Origin: SZAS-79 sp965279075
GTDB taxonomy: Bacteria > Pseudomonadota > Gammaproteobacteria > Burkholderiales > SG8-39
Direction of reading: 5' to 3'
Assembly: GCA_965279075.1 (NCBI GenBank)
Contig: CBDIHI010000006.1
Location: forward strand, 219,645-283,644
Length of the DNA stretch: 64,000 nucleotides
Made by a program: the position numbers and the translations under genes. Position 1 is the stretch's first letter; each line of letters begins with the position of its first letter. Under the pieces are notes generated by a model. It was given only the letters and a program-made list of their open reading frames with translations, was not told the origin of the DNA and did no database searches. Of this stretch, positions 63,690 to 64,000 are shown piece by piece.

Positions 63690-64000
63690 GTGGACTTCGA
63701 CTACGTCATCGCGGGCGGGGGATCGGCCGGGTGCGTGCTGGCCGCGAGGCTGTCCGAGGACCCTTCCGTGCGCGTCTGCCTGGTTGAGGCCGGCCCGGCC
63801 GACGACAGCATCCTCATCAAGGTGCCCATGGGGGCCGCGGTCCTGCTGCCGACGCCGATGCGCAACTGGGCGTTCCAGACGGTGCCGCAGGCGGGACTCG
63901 GCGGGCGGCGCGGGTACCAGCCGCGCGGCAGGACGCTCGGCGGATCGAGCTCGATCAACGCCATGATCTACATGCGCGGCCACCCTTCCGACTACGACGA
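63690..64000 (+). CDS. GMC-family oxidoreductase, N-terminal part (runs off the window)
   Basis: The first 103 residues of a second GMC oxidoreductase. FAD motif DFDYVIAGGGSAGCVLAARL and GGSSSINAMIYMRGHPSDYD signature are clear. The GTG at 63690 follows an AGGGGG site. The IS30-family element ends 50 bases upstream, so the native promoter may be changed. Two overlapping short palindromes at 63647-63661 lie between the IS end and the start and could be an operator. Confidence 0.86.
   Translation, partial: MDFDYVIAGGGSAGCVLAARLSEDPSVRVCLVEAGPADDSILIKVPMGAAVLLPTPMRNWAFQTVPQAGLGGRRGYQPRGRTLGGSSSINAMIYMRGHPSDYD

Overview
This is a GC-rich, gene-dense chromosomal window of catabolic and transport genes. 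Gene content suggests a betaproteobacterium, Burkholderiales-like. The main reason is the five Bug/TctC-type tripartite-tricarboxylate binding proteins without membrane partners, a hallmark of that group; a Liv-type ABC transporter, a TRAP transporter and many acyl-CoA enzymes fit the same picture. The taxonomic guess is inference. No rRNA, tRNA or CRISPR array was seen.

Layout. 1-9028: a beta-oxidation operon (acyl-CoA dehydrogenase end, thiolase, FadJ-like enzyme), a small VapBC-type toxin-antitoxin pair, then a run of nitronate monooxygenase, quinone/enone reductase, glutathione transferase, SDR and MFS genes. 9029-12371: a less GC-rich island that I read as a gene-cassette array with attC recombination sites and no integrase in view (a CALIN). 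Its cassettes carry a Cys-rich protein, a KOW-like protein, HicAB, a membrane protein, a secreted protein and a ParE remnant. 12372-18434: a scramblase-like protein, a serine hydrolase, a thioesterase-SDR-aldehyde dehydrogenase operon, a zinc alcohol dehydrogenase and an overlapping pair of related unknown genes. 18902-26335: a hydroxyacid cluster with a two-subunit UxaA/SuyAB-type lyase, a D-2-hydroxyacid dehydrogenase, an Ldh-type dehydrogenase, a GntR regulator and three Bug proteins (one frameshifted). This set matches the enzyme families used for 3-sulfolactate degradation.

26511-30489: a glycosyltransferase-like gene facing an O-methyltransferase, then a probable D-tartrate dehydratase with a Bug protein. 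30557-41702: a Liv ABC transporter in one run with FadJ and thiolase genes, divergent from an acyl-CoA ligase and an enoyl-CoA hydratase; a striking nested palindrome lies between the last two. 41704-45559: amidase, epoxide-hydrolase-like protein, MaoC-like protein, cyclase-family protein and SDR. 45567-49001: an overlapping lipid-modification operon (patatin with cNMP domain, sterol desaturase-like, fatty acid desaturase). 49189-55908: a GMC oxidoreductase, a TRAP transporter operon ending in a sulfide:quinone oxidoreductase-like gene, and a 3-hydroxyisobutyrate dehydrogenase-like gene. 55977-62476: a nucleotide cyclase fused to an alpha/beta hydrolase, then a LeuC/LeuD-like dehydratase, HMG-CoA-lyase-like enzyme, class III CoA-transferase and Bug protein that could form a C5-dicarboxylate pathway. 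62557-63640: an intact IS30-family element. The window ends inside a second GMC oxidoreductase.

Most of the window therefore pairs uptake proteins with short CoA- or hydroxyacid-based catabolic routes. The cassette array, the two toxin-antitoxin pairs and the IS element are the signs of mobility.
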